58,187 nt of DNA from Candidatus Omnitrophota bacterium. Its GTDB lineage: Bacteria > Hinthialibacterota > Hinthialibacteria > Hinthialibacterales > Hinthialibacteraceae. The notes under the pieces are model-generated. The model searched no databases. It had not been told where the DNA came from and worked only from the letters and a program-made list of their open reading frames with translations. Location: NCBI GenBank assembly GCA_040755155.1, contig JBFMBP010000149.1:1-58187 (forward strand), written 5' to 3'. This document shows positions 17,355 through 25,411 of this stretch, piece by piece (within the stretch, counting starts at the first letter, position 1; every line of letters starts with the position of its first letter). The position numbers and the translations under genes were made by a program.

Positions 17355-18359
17355 TTACGGCACTTCGACGTGATCGAAGATGCGCTGAACTACCTGTTCG
17401 GAAGTCATTTCCTCCGCCTCTGCTTCGTAACTAAGAATGACGCGATGCCGCAGCACGTCCATACCGATCGATTTCACGTCTTCCGGCGTTACGTAGCCCC
17501 GCCCTCGGATGAAGGCGTGCGCCTTCGCCGCCGTAGTCAGGTAGATCGAGGCGCGGGGCGAGGCGCCGTATTCGATCAGCTCGCCGATATCGAGGCCGTA
17601 CAGCTTCGGCTCACGAGTGGCGAAGACGATGTTCACGATGTAATCGCGCACTTTGCTGTCCACGTAGACCTGGCGCGCAATGCTCTGCGCCCGCAGAATC
17701 TGCTCAGGATCGAGGATGGCGTCGGGTTCGGCGACCTTGTCGCCGGTCATGCGGTCGAGAATCTCCCGCTCTTCCGTTTTCGAGGGATAGTTCACTTTCA
17801 ACTTGAGCATGAACCGGTCCACTTGGGCTTCGGGCAGGGGATACGTGCCTTCCTGCTCGATGGGATTCTGCGTCGCCAAGACCAGGAACGGCGCGGGCAG
17901 GGGATACGTTTCGCTGCCGATCGTAACCTGCCGCTCCTGCATGGCTTCCAGGAGCGCGCTTTGCACTTTCGCCGGTGCGCGGTTGATTTCGTCCGCCAGA
18001 ATAATCTGCGCGAAGATGGGGCCTTTTTTGGGGACGAATTCGCCTGTCTGTTGGTTGTAAATCATCGTGCCGATTAAATCCGCGGGTAACAGGTCCGGCG
18101 TAAATTGAATGCGCTGGAAGGAAGCGCGGATGGTCTTAGAGAGCGTGGACACGGTCAGCGTCTTCGCCAAACCCGGCACGCCTTCCAAGAGCACATGGCC
18201 TCCCGTGAGCATCCCGATTATTAGGCGCTCTACCATATAATTTTGACCGACGATCACTTTTTCGATTTGTTTCAATAGCGAGGGAATGAAAGCGCTCTCT
18301 TCTTTTATGCGCTCGGAAATCGCTCGAATATCCTGACTGGGGGCGGCTGCCTCTAACAC
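17355..18359 (-). CDS. MoxR-family AAA ATPase
   Basis: 334 residues. Walker A GVPGLAKT (residues 60-67), Walker B IILADEINRAP (Asp123, Glu124), sensor LATQNPIEQEGTYPLPEAQ, and a C-terminal lid. MoxR ATPases act as chaperones for metal or cofactor insertion and maturation and pair with VWA proteins; here the partners are DUF58, BatA and BatB downstream. The GTG start at 18359 is supported by GGAGG 9 bases before it. A 450-base gap containing a repeated element separates it from the upstream BatD-like gene. Confidence 0.93.
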   Translation of the reverse strand: MLEAAAPSQDIRAISERIKEESAFIPSLLKQIEKVIVGQNYMVERLIIGMLTGGHVLLEGVPGLAKTLTVSTLSKTIRASFQRIQFTPDLLPADLIGTMIYNQQTGEFVPKKGPIFAQIILADEINRAPAKVQSALLEAMQERQVTIGSETYPLPAPFLVLATQNPIEQEGTYPLPEAQVDRFMLKLKVNYPSKTEEREILDRMTGDKVAEPDAILDPEQILRAQSIARQVYVDSKVRDYIVNIVFATREPKLYGLDIGELIEYGASPRASIYLTTAAKAHAFIRGRGYVTPEDVKSIGMDVLRHRVILSYEAEAEEMTSEQVVQRIFDHVEVP

Positions 18360-18399
18360 GAATCCAAACCTCCTTCATTAAGTAAAAGTTTCATATAGG

Positions 18400-18779
18400 A
18401 AAAATGGTTAAATGAATTCACTCCAGTTACGCGCAATGGGAAAATAGAGGAATTTATTTCCCTTCTCGATTGAATCACGAAAACGCGAAAGGAAAATGAA
18501 ATCCGCGAAAAAGGAATCCATTCCTAATCCCGCCGTTGAAACGGCGGGCTATTATCGTTTGCCCCTTTAAAGGGGCATTTGGCAATAGCCCAGCCTTTCA
18601 AGGCTGGGAGAAGAAAATTCGCAGTTTTCGACTCTTTTCGAGTTTCAAAAGAGTGATAATCATGAAAGCCTCAAGGTCTCTTTTGAATGATATTTCCAAT
18701 GGCCTGAAAGTATTTGCTGTGTAACATAAGACTAATTAATTTGTTTCAAAAGCCTCGTAAAAATGGCTAAATGAATTCA
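18400..18779. mobile_element. Putative inserted element: 200-bp hairpin repeat copy 2 between 21-bp direct repeats
   Basis: AAAAATGG(T/C)TAAATGAATTCA occurs at 18400-18420 and 18759-18779 in the same orientation with one mismatch. Between them lies a second copy (18533-18730) of the three-hairpin repeat seen at 6726-6935. The direct repeats could be a long target-site duplication or the product of a recombination event. No transposase is encoded, so any movement would be in trans. Copy 1 has no matching flanks. The gap holds no convincing gene beyond the short frame inside the repeat. Confidence 0.5.
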
Positions 18780-18809
18780 TTTCCGAGGAAAAACCTCAGG
18801 ATGCTTTTC

Positions 18810-19778
18810 CTATTTCCCCGCCAATCGTTTCGCATCGTCCCATATTCGGTCCAAAGCGTCGGGCGAGGGAGCCGAGGGGGCGTATTTCATCTCTTCGCAA
18901 CGTTCTCCAAACCGTTTCAAAACCGGTTGCAATTCCTGTTCCACGAGATCGAGATACGTTATCAACTGTTCTCTTCTCTCCGCGGGAAATCGTTCCTGAA
19001 AACGAATCCATACTGCTTGCTCAAGCGTCCGGATGCAGTTGGGGATTTCGCCTTCGATCCGGCGGCGGCGCGCCGCTTCGAACATCTCCTCCACGGGATC
19101 GGTTTTCTCTTCCGCATCTTGCGAAACCAAACTTTTACGCGAACGTTTTCGATAAATTAGAGTAACGCAGGCGAGGATAAAAATCAGTACAATCGCTATC
19201 CCCCAAAAATAAGAATTTTTTACGATTTTTTTTAGAAACGGCTCCCAGCGGAATGGGACGGGCGCCGCCGTTATCGCCGTGGAAGCTGTGGGAATCGTCT
19301 GTTCCGTTTCCTCTCCCGCAATGGTATAAGCGACGACGGCGGAACCGATATGGGCTTCGCCTTCGGCGTTGGCCATAAGGCGATAAGAAAAGATCATATC
19401 GGAATATCGGCGTCCATCCTCGCTGCCGGTGCGGATCGTGGTGGAAGGCGCCAGCACTTGCAAACCATCGAAGGCGGGGGGCTTCTTCAACGAGGGAGAA
19501 ACCTTTTGCATTTCGCCGAACCAGCGGATGGCGATGCGCCATTCGAAGGGAGACTGCGCATAGACTTTTTCCGGAAAAGGCCCTTCCGTCCGCACTGTGA
19601 TTTCCAGGTTGGCCTTCTCGGAACCGGAAGTATCGGCGAGAGGCTGCGTCTGAGCGAGAGAATATGCGGAAACAATGGCGGCAATAGCCAAAGGCAGGAA
19701 CAATAAAACGAATCGATATTTTTTTAACGGACGGCGGACGGTGTTTTCAAAGAATCGAATATTAGGATCGAACTCCAT
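18810..19778 (-). CDS. BatD-like single Ig-domain membrane protein
   Basis: 322 residues. One N-terminal hydrophobic segment (about 22-44 of the protein), an Ig-like BatD-type domain (LEITVRTEGPFPEKVYAQSPFE to AVVAYTIAGEE), a second membrane helix (about 205-230) and a cytoplasmic helical tail (FEAARRRRIEGEIPNCIRTLEQAVWIRFQERF). This is a shortened BatD/DUF4381-like layout. The ATG at 19778 is chosen over an upstream TTG because GAGG lies 9 bases before it. It overlaps the upstream TPR gene by 17 bases, so the two are coupled. Position before moxR places it in the same system. Confidence 0.75.
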   Translation of the reverse strand: MEFDPNIRFFENTVRRPLKKYRFVLLFLPLAIAAIVSAYSLAQTQPLADTSGSEKANLEITVRTEGPFPEKVYAQSPFEWRIAIRWFGEMQKVSPSLKKPPAFDGLQVLAPSTTIRTGSEDGRRYSDMIFSYRLMANAEGEAHIGSAVVAYTIAGEETEQTIPTASTAITAAPVPFRWEPFLKKIVKNSYFWGIAIVLIFILACVTLIYRKRSRKSLVSQDAEEKTDPVEEMFEAARRRRIEGEIPNCIRTLEQAVWIRFQERFPAERREQLITYLDLVEQELQPVLKRFGERCEEMKYAPSAPSPDALDRIWDDAKRLAGK

Positions 19779-20190
19779 TATTCTGCGCCTCAATCCGCGT
19801 CATCCTTTCCTCGATCGCCCGCAGCGATTCTCGATAGGGTTGATAAAAGGAGCGGATGGAATAAAACGCGGCTTGCGCGTCCCGCAACGCCAACTCTTCT
19901 TCGGCGGTTTTCCCTTCCGCACGATAGGCGTCGATCAATCCCAGCGATTTTTGCGCGGACCAATAGGAATAAGGACTGCCGGGGTAATAATTTTTTATCG
20001 CCTCATTATACGATTTCAGCGCGGTCTCGTAACGTCCGTTTTTTTTCGCCGCTTCCGCATCGCGATAATGTTGGGCGGATAGAACCGTCAAACGGCCCAG
20101 CAGCAGTAGAATGGAAATCCCCGCAAAAAGAACGGCGTTCCGAAAAACGCGCCTCCACCCCATTTGAGCCGTTGCGCCATCCGAGAACAT
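19762..20190 (-). CDS. Small membrane protein with TPR
   Basis: 142 residues. A hydrophobic segment near the N-terminus (about 18-38) followed by two TPR-like helical pairs (YRDAEAAKKNGRYETALKSYNEAIKNY). It overlaps the downstream BatD-like gene. GGAAG lies 6 bases before the ATG. It probably is a minor component of the Bat-type complex, exposing its TPRs outside the membrane. Not recognisable as any named Bat protein. Confidence 0.7.
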   Translation of the reverse strand: MFSDGATAQMGWRRVFRNAVLFAGISILLLLGRLTVLSAQHYRDAEAAKKNGRYETALKSYNEAIKNYYPGSPYSYWSAQKSLGLIDAYRAEGKTAEEELALRDAQAAFYSIRSFYQPYRESLRAIEERMTRIEAQNNGVRS

Positions 20191-20330
20191 AGCTGTCTTC
20201 CATAAAAAACGTTCAGGATCGCAGGATGGTCGCGTTGTTTAACCCATCGATAATTACATCTCATAAATGATGATGGGTCAAAAAACGCGACCTATCCTAC
20301 TTTTCTCATCATTCATAATTAAAAATTCAT

Positions 20331-20636
20331 TCACGCCGCCGCTTCTTTGGCTTTCTTCTCCGTTTTCTTTCCAGCGCCGGAATCCGCAGCGGACGCGGCG
20401 GCGGGGATAGACTCTTTTTTCGTTTCCTTATGAGAGGTTCCCGAAGCGGATTTTCTCTTATAGTCCGTCTCGTAGAAGCCGGAGCCTTTAAAAATAATCC
20501 CCGCGCCGTTGCCAATCATGCGGCGTACTTTGTTGGCTTTGCATTCGGGACATTTCTTGATTGGCTCATCCTTCATGGATTGAAAAAGTTCGAATTCATG
20601 ACCGCACTTATCGCAAACATATTCATACGTCGGCAT
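20331..20636 (-). CDS. FmdB-type zinc ribbon protein
   Basis: 101 residues. The first 45 residues are the FmdB/CxxC zinc ribbon: MPTYEYVCDKCGHEFELFQS with CDKCG, then KKCPECKANKVRRMIG. The remainder (SAADSGAGKKTEKKAKEAAA) is a low-complexity Lys/Ala tail. GGGAGG lies 10 bases before the ATG. The family is named as putative regulatory protein after FmdB, but its function is not established; zinc binding by the four cysteines is expected. It is 223 bases downstream of dnaK with a repeat element between them. Confidence 0.88.
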   Translation of the reverse strand: MPTYEYVCDKCGHEFELFQSMKDEPIKKCPECKANKVRRMIGNGAGIIFKGSGFYETDYKRKSASGTSHKETKKESIPAAASAADSGAGKKTEKKAKEAAA

Positions 20637-20744
20637 TCGTTGGCGACCTCCCTTTTTTTATAACGAAACCTATCCACCTTACGCTCCATTCCCTCAACGA
20701 TCAAGCGCCTCGCGAATGGTTTGACCTCTTTGGAAACCGCTTGA

Positions 20745-20833
20745 CTCCTCCCCCAAGTTTTGGGGGAGGTTGGGAGGGGGTTGTCGGCGCGCTCTATCAA
20801 CCCCCACTGTATCTCCCCCATCTTGGGGGAGAA
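20745..20833. repeat. Imperfect palindrome after dnaK
   Basis: About 90 bases whose ends carry CTCCCCCAAG...TTGGGGGAG hairpins and whose interior carries GGGAGGGGGTTG and CAACCCCCAC in opposite orientation. It belongs to the same family as 34074-34166 and 51573-51664 and may act as a transcription barrier after dnaK. Confidence 0.7.
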
Positions 20834-20848
20834 AAAGCGTCCAGACGC
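20832..20848 (-). terminator. Possible weak intrinsic terminator after dnaK
   Basis: On the minus strand GCGTCTGGACGC is followed by TTTTT, 12 bases after the dnaK stop. The stem is only 5 bp with a 2-base loop, so this is a weak call; the larger palindrome just beyond may do the work. Confidence 0.35.
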
Positions 20849-20859
20849 CTAATGAACTA

Positions 20860-22794
20860 TTATTTTTCCACGGTATATTCCGCGTCCACGACATCTTCGC
20901 CGTCGGCCTTTTTCGACGGCTCCGGCCCTGGCTCGCCGGAAGGCTTCGCCCCGGCGTCTTTCGCACCGGCGGCTTGGCTGGCGGCCTGCTGTTTCGCCAG
21001 GTGTTCGTAGATGGCTTGTCCCACCTTCTGGCCGGCCGTTTCCAGCGCTTCTTTCTTTTTGCGAATCGTTTCGATGTCGCCGCCTTCCAGCGCTTTTTTC
21101 ATTTCCTGGATGGCGGTTTCGACGGCGGCTTTGTCTTCGGGAGAGACTTTATCGCCGTATTCCTTAAGGGATTTCTCCGAAGCGTAAACGAGGGAATCCG
21201 CTTCGTTTTTCAGCATCGATTCTTCTTTTTTCTTCTTGTCTTCTTCCGCATGCAATTCAGCGTCTTTTACCATCTTTTGGATATCGTTTTCCGACAATCC
21301 GCTGGATGATTCGATCCGGATTTTCTGCTCCTTCCCCGTTCCCAAATCCTTAGCGGAAACATGCAGGATGCCGTTGGGATCGATATCGAACGCCACTTCG
21401 ATCTGCGGCATTCCGCGCGGCGCCGGGGGAATCCCCACCAGGTCGAAGCGTCCGATGGTGCGGTTGTGGGAAGCGATTTCCCGCTCCCCTTGCAGCACGT
21501 GAATCGAAACCGCCGGTTGATTGTCCGCGGCGGTGGAAAAGATTTGGCTCTTGCGCGTGGGGATGGTGGTATTGCGTTCGATCAACCGCGTGAAAACGTC
21601 GCCCAGCGTTTCGATGCCCAGAGAGAGCGGCGTTACGTCGAGCAGCAGAACGTCTTTCACTTCCTTGCTCAAAACGCCCGCCTGGATAGCCGCGCCGATG
21701 GCCACGACCTCGTCGGGATTGACGCCCTTATGCGGTTCTTTGGCGAAGAGGTCTTTGACGATCTTCTGCACCATGGGAATGCGCGTCGAACCGCCGACCA
21801 AAATGACTTCGTCGATCTCGGAGGGTTGCAGTTTGGCGTCGGCCAAGGCTTTCTTGCAGGGCATGATGGTGCGCTCCATGATCGATCCAGCCAGCTGTTC
21901 GAATTTCGAGCGCGAGAGTTTCATCTGCAAGTGCTTCGGTCCCGAAGCGTCGGCGGTGATGAACGGAATGTCGATCGAAGTCTCCATCGTTGTGGATAGT
22001 TCGCATTTCGCTTTTTCCGCCGCGTCTTTCAGGCGCTGCAACGCCATCGGGTCTCGGCGGATGTCGATGCCCGTATCCTTCATGAATTCCACGGCGAGAT
22101 AATCGATGAGCACCTGGTCGATGTCGTCGCCGCCAAGATGCGTATCGCCGTTGGTGGATTTCACTTCGAAGACGCCTTCGCCCAGTTCGAGGATGGAGAT
22201 GTCGAAAGTGCCGCCGCCGAAATCGTAGACGGCAATCTTCTCGTCCTTCTTCCGATCCAGCCCGTAAGCAAGCGCGGCGGCCGTCGGTTCGTTGATAATG
22301 CGCAGCACTTCCAAACCCGCGATCCGGCCCGCGTCCTTCGTGGATTGCCGCTGGCTGTCGTTGAAATAGGCGGGCACGGTGATGACGGCCTGCGTCACTT
22401 TCTGGCCGAGATAGTCTTCCGCCGTCTGCTTCATTTTCTGCAACACGCGCGCGGAAATTTCCTCTGGTTTGTAAGATTTTCCGTCGATCTCGAACATGGC
22501 GGCGCCGGTGTTGTCGGGGACGACTTTATAGGGAACTTTGGATGTTTCGTTCTTTACTTCGCCGATTTTATTGCCGATAAAACGCTTGGCGGAAAATATC
22601 GTGCGTTTGGGATTGGTGATGGCCTGGCGCTTGGCGACCTGCCCTACCAGCCGCTCGCCGCTGTCGGTGAACGCTACAACCGATGGCGTAGTACGGGCGC
22701 CTTCGGAATTCGTAATAACGATAGGCTCTCCGCCTTCGATCACCGCGACGACGGAATTGGTGGTGCCCAAATCGATGCCGATGACTTTTCCCAT
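20860..22794 (-). CDS. dnaK: Chaperone DnaK (Hsp70)
   Basis: 644 residues, full length. ATPase domain signatures [14 protein letters not shown] at the N-terminus, [16 protein letters not shown] and [17 protein letters not shown], followed by the substrate-binding domain ([27 protein letters not shown]) and a helical lid ending [14 protein letters not shown]. Cytoplasmic ATP-dependent folding chaperone. GGAG lies 8 bases before the ATG, and grpE ends 17 bases upstream, so the two are co-transcribed. No dnaJ follows within the window. Confidence 0.98.
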   Translation of the reverse strand: MGKVIGIDLGTTNSVVAVIEGGEPIVITNSEGARTTPSVVAFTDSGERLVGQVAKRQAITNPKRTIFSAKRFIGNKIGEVKNETSKVPYKVVPDNTGAAMFEIDGKSYKPEEISARVLQKMKQTAEDYLGQKVTQAVITVPAYFNDSQRQSTKDAGRIAGLEVLRIINEPTAAALAYGLDRKKDEKIAVYDFGGGTFDISILELGEGVFEVKSTNGDTHLGGDDIDQVLIDYLAVEFMKDTGIDIRRDPMALQRLKDAAEKAKCELSTTMETSIDIPFITADASGPKHLQMKLSRSKFEQLAGSIMERTIMPCKKALADAKLQPSEIDEVILVGGSTRIPMVQKIVKDLFAKEPHKGVNPDEVVAIGAAIQAGVLSKEVKDVLLLDVTPLSLGIETLGDVFTRLIERNTTIPTRKSQIFSTAADNQPAVSIHVLQGEREIASHNRTIGRFDLVGIPPAPRGMPQIEVAFDIDPNGILHVSAKDLGTGKEQKIRIESSSGLSENDIQKMVKDAELHAEEDKKKKEESMLKNEADSLVYASEKSLKEYGDKVSPEDKAAVETAIQEMKKALEGGDIETIRKKKEALETAGQKVGQAIYEHLAKQQAASQAAGAKDAGAKPSGEPGPEPSKKADGEDVVDAEYTVEK

Positions 22795-22811
22795 GATCCG
22801 GTCTCCTATGG

Positions 22812-23552
22812 TTATAGACTCTTATCTATATTCCTTTTTATAAAATGTCCGAACGGCGGACGAAGGTTCTTCTCCTCGCTGATGGCGTCGCCGTCCTCTT
22901 TCGCTTCTTTATCCTTATTCGCCGGCTCGCAAGCCGCCGCCACTTGCACCTTGGGCGCCCGCAAGACGCGATCTTTCAACCTATAACCCGGCGAGATTTC
23001 CGCCAGAATGATTCCCGGCTCGCGCTCCGCCGTTTTCACTTGCGAGATGGCTTCGTGAAAATGGGGATCGAACTTCTCGCCCACCGTTTCCACCCGCGTC
23101 AATCCATAATCCTTCAATACCCCCAAAAATTGTTGATAGACCATCCGCACTCCCGCTCGATGCGATTCCGCATCGACGGCGTGGTTTTGCGGATTTAGTG
23201 CGCGCTCCATATTTTCCGCCACATCCAAGAGACGGACCAGGAATTCCTGCAAGAGATATTCCCGCATTTCCGTCCGTTCTTTCAGAACGCGCTTGCGGTA
23301 ATTGTCGAACTCCGCTTGCAGCCGCTTCAAATGATCGAGATACTCGTCTCTTTCCGCCATAACGTTTTGAATTTCAGCGGAAAGCGGCGCCTCCCGGCCT
23401 TCGGGAGCTTTTTCAATTTCCGTGCGATCTTCGCTTGGCTCGGTTTCGGATTCCTTTTCCCAAAGCTCCTCCAAAGCGAGTTTGACCTCTTTCTGTTTCT
23501 GTTCCTTGGATTCGGGGGAATCGAAATCCGGAAACGATGCGCTTTCAACCAT
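22812..23552 (-). CDS. grpE: GrpE, nucleotide exchange factor for DnaK
   Basis: About 246 residues, longer than E. coli GrpE because of an acidic N-terminal extension of about 75 residues. Core motifs are [34 protein letters not shown] and the C-terminal [12 protein letters not shown]...[17 protein letters not shown]. It releases ADP from DnaK. The ATG at 23552 is preferred over a TTG at 23558, with AGG about 9 bases before it. It lies between htrA and dnaK with short spacers. I see no hrcA and no CIRCE element. Confidence 0.96.
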   Translation of the reverse strand: MVESASFPDFDSPESKEQKQKEVKLALEELWEKESETEPSEDRTEIEKAPEGREAPLSAEIQNVMAERDEYLDHLKRLQAEFDNYRKRVLKERTEMREYLLQEFLVRLLDVAENMERALNPQNHAVDAESHRAGVRMVYQQFLGVLKDYGLTRVETVGEKFDPHFHEAISQVKTAEREPGIILAEISPGYRLKDRVLRAPKVQVAAACEPANKDKEAKEDGDAISEEKNLRPPFGHFIKRNIDKSL

Positions 23553-23579
23553 TTTCAACTACCTGCTTTTATCCTTTTT

Positions 23580-24953
23580 TTAAATTGAATCCGTTCGTAA
23601 ACGGTATCGCCGGATTTTTTTATCCACCCGGCTAATCACGTCAATGAGGACAAAATCCACGCGCCGAAGAGATTTTCTTGCCTCGTTGAGTTGCTCCAAC
23701 GTAGAAACGTAGGTCATATTCACGGCGATGAGAATATCGCCCCGTTGAATCTCCGCTTTCTGCGCCTGACTGCCTTCTTTCACGGAAAGGACGACTAGTC
23801 CTTGTTGGTTGTCTTGGTAATCGCACCAACGCCGCCAAGGATTGTCGATCTTTTGCAGTTCCATTCCCAGCCAACTGACGATTTCGATATTCTTATCGGG
23901 AATGCTTAATTCACAAGTACTTTTCTTGCCGTCTCGGATAATCCCCAATGTCAATTTTTTTCCTTGGTGCGCTTCCAGGTTGGCGATGAATTCTTTCGAA
24001 TCCTTGAAATTATTCCCATCGACGCTGCAAATGATGTCTCTCCGCGCCAATTTTCCGGCGCACAATCCATCGGGACTCGTCTTCAGCGTTACGACGCCAT
24101 CTAGCGGTTCATTTTTCAAGGATGGATAGTTCGATTGAAAAAAGTGCTTTAACGGGGCGTTCATATCCTGAATTTCGATTCCCAGCCGGTCTTCCAGCGA
24201 TGGGATGTGGTTGATCCAATAGTCGTATACTTGCTTTACCCGCGAAATAGGGATGGCGAATCCCAATCCCACGGAACCGCCCGAAGGGGAAATGATGGCC
24301 GTATTCAGGCCGATGAAATCGCCATTGATATTGACCAGCGGACCGCCGCTATTTCCTTGGTTGATATCCGCATTGGTTTGGATCAGCGTGTTCAGCCTGC
24401 TTCCTTCTTTGTCTTCGATAGTCCGGTTCAAGGCGCTGATAATGCCGTCCGTAACCGTAAACGATTGCCCCAGCGCGTTGCCCAGGGCGATGACCGTCTC
24501 GCCGATCATCAAATCGTCCGAACGCCCCCATGCCAAAAATTTCGCCGGAGGTTCGCCTTTGATTTGCAGAATGGCCACGTCCGCCCGGGGATCGACGCCG
24601 ATAATCGCCGCCTCTAGCTGCCGGTTTCCTTCGTAAAAAGTAATAAAGATTTTATCGGCGTAGCCATAATCGTACTTCACGACATGGTTGTTGGTAACTA
24701 TATATCCCCCCTCGACGACTACGCCCGATCCCAATCCTTGCAACCGATAAATTTTTTCGAACAATTCGTCGAACGGAGTGGAAAAAAGCGCTTTCACGTC
24801 CTTCGTCGTGCTGATATCCACCACGGCGGGCAAGACTTTTTCCACCGCTTGCACGATAGGAGTCCGCCGTTCGTAAGACGAAGCCGCATCGGCGCCAGCC
24901 ATAAGCAACAGACCGGCGGAAAACAAAGCTATACTTTTTAAGGATGGATTCAT
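23580..24953 (-). CDS. HtrA/Deg-type periplasmic serine protease with PDZ domains
   Basis: 457 residues. Signal peptide (LKSIALFSAGLLLMAGADA), trypsin-like domain with catalytic His90 (IVTNNHVV), Asp125 (DPRADVAIL) and Ser202 (INQGNSGGPLVN), then two PDZ-like regions (about 265-355 and 365-450). Degrades or holds misfolded proteins in the periplasm. It heads the chaperone block on this strand and is 21 bases before grpE, so it is probably part of the same operon. It is divergent from an alpha-2-macroglobulin gene. The family has several closely related members (DegP, DegQ, DegS), so no symbol is given. Confidence 0.93.
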   Translation of the reverse strand: MNPSLKSIALFSAGLLLMAGADAASSYERRTPIVQAVEKVLPAVVDISTTKDVKALFSTPFDELFEKIYRLQGLGSGVVVEGGYIVTNNHVVKYDYGYADKIFITFYEGNRQLEAAIIGVDPRADVAILQIKGEPPAKFLAWGRSDDLMIGETVIALGNALGQSFTVTDGIISALNRTIEDKEGSRLNTLIQTNADINQGNSGGPLVNINGDFIGLNTAIISPSGGSVGLGFAIPISRVKQVYDYWINHIPSLEDRLGIEIQDMNAPLKHFFQSNYPSLKNEPLDGVVTLKTSPDGLCAGKLARRDIICSVDGNNFKDSKEFIANLEAHQGKKLTLGIIRDGKKSTCELSIPDKNIEIVSWLGMELQKIDNPWRRWCDYQDNQQGLVVLSVKEGSQAQKAEIQRGDILIAVNMTYVSTLEQLNEARKSLRRVDFVLIDVISRVDKKIRRYRLRTDSI

Positions 24954-24978
24954 TATTCCTCTTCCTTAAAACAATTCC

Positions 24979-25008
24979 ACTATATCGTTAATTATCGAGG
25001 GGAAGCAA
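24979..25008 (-). promoter_or_regulatory. Possible promoter for htrA-grpE-dnaK
   Basis: On the minus strand TTGCTT (25003-25008) and TATAGT (24979-24984) are separated by 18 bases, some 25 bases before the htrA start. The -35 box is poor, so this is a weak call. No heat-shock sigma motif or CIRCE repeat was recognised in the AT-rich gap 24954-25090. Confidence 0.3.
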
Positions 25009-25169
25009 GTTGTATTCCATATGACCTATTTTAATTTAACTTATTTATTTTATTAAGGTTATAAATCTATTTCCTCATTATATCCATCGATTTCCCTACC
25101 ATTTCATGCGCCATATTGGCGCGCAAATAGGACAGCCATAAATACATTCTGCGCCAAAAATTCATCAAA

Positions 25170-25316
25170 ACTCCATCGTAGGCTAGGCTCAGACCAACAA
25201 AAGAGACGGGGAGACGGGGAGACAGGGAGACAGGGAGACAGGGAGAAAAATAAAGTAGGTTGGGGCACGTTTTTTGACCCATCAATCTTTTTCATCATTC
25301 ATCATTCATCATTTAA
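25170..25316. repeat. Octamer and heptamer arrays in the htrA / alpha-2-macroglobulin gap
   Basis: The 458-base divergent gap holds an AT-rich part next to htrA. Further on there is an array of octamers GAGACGGG/GAGACAGG (about 25202-25245), a GTAGGTTGGGGC...TTTGACCCATC palindrome (about 25255-25285) and a CATCATT heptamer array (25292-25313). The rest (25317-25400) is promoter and leader DNA for the alpha-2-macroglobulin gene, with CAGGAGAG just before its ATG. No gene is seen. Confidence 0.7.
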
Positions 25317-25411
25317 ATGTATCGAACGAATTTATTTGGGAACGTTATCGCCAAAATTTGATATATAGTGTATAAGGCGCCATCAATTCCTATATCCAGG
25401 AGAGAACAATC

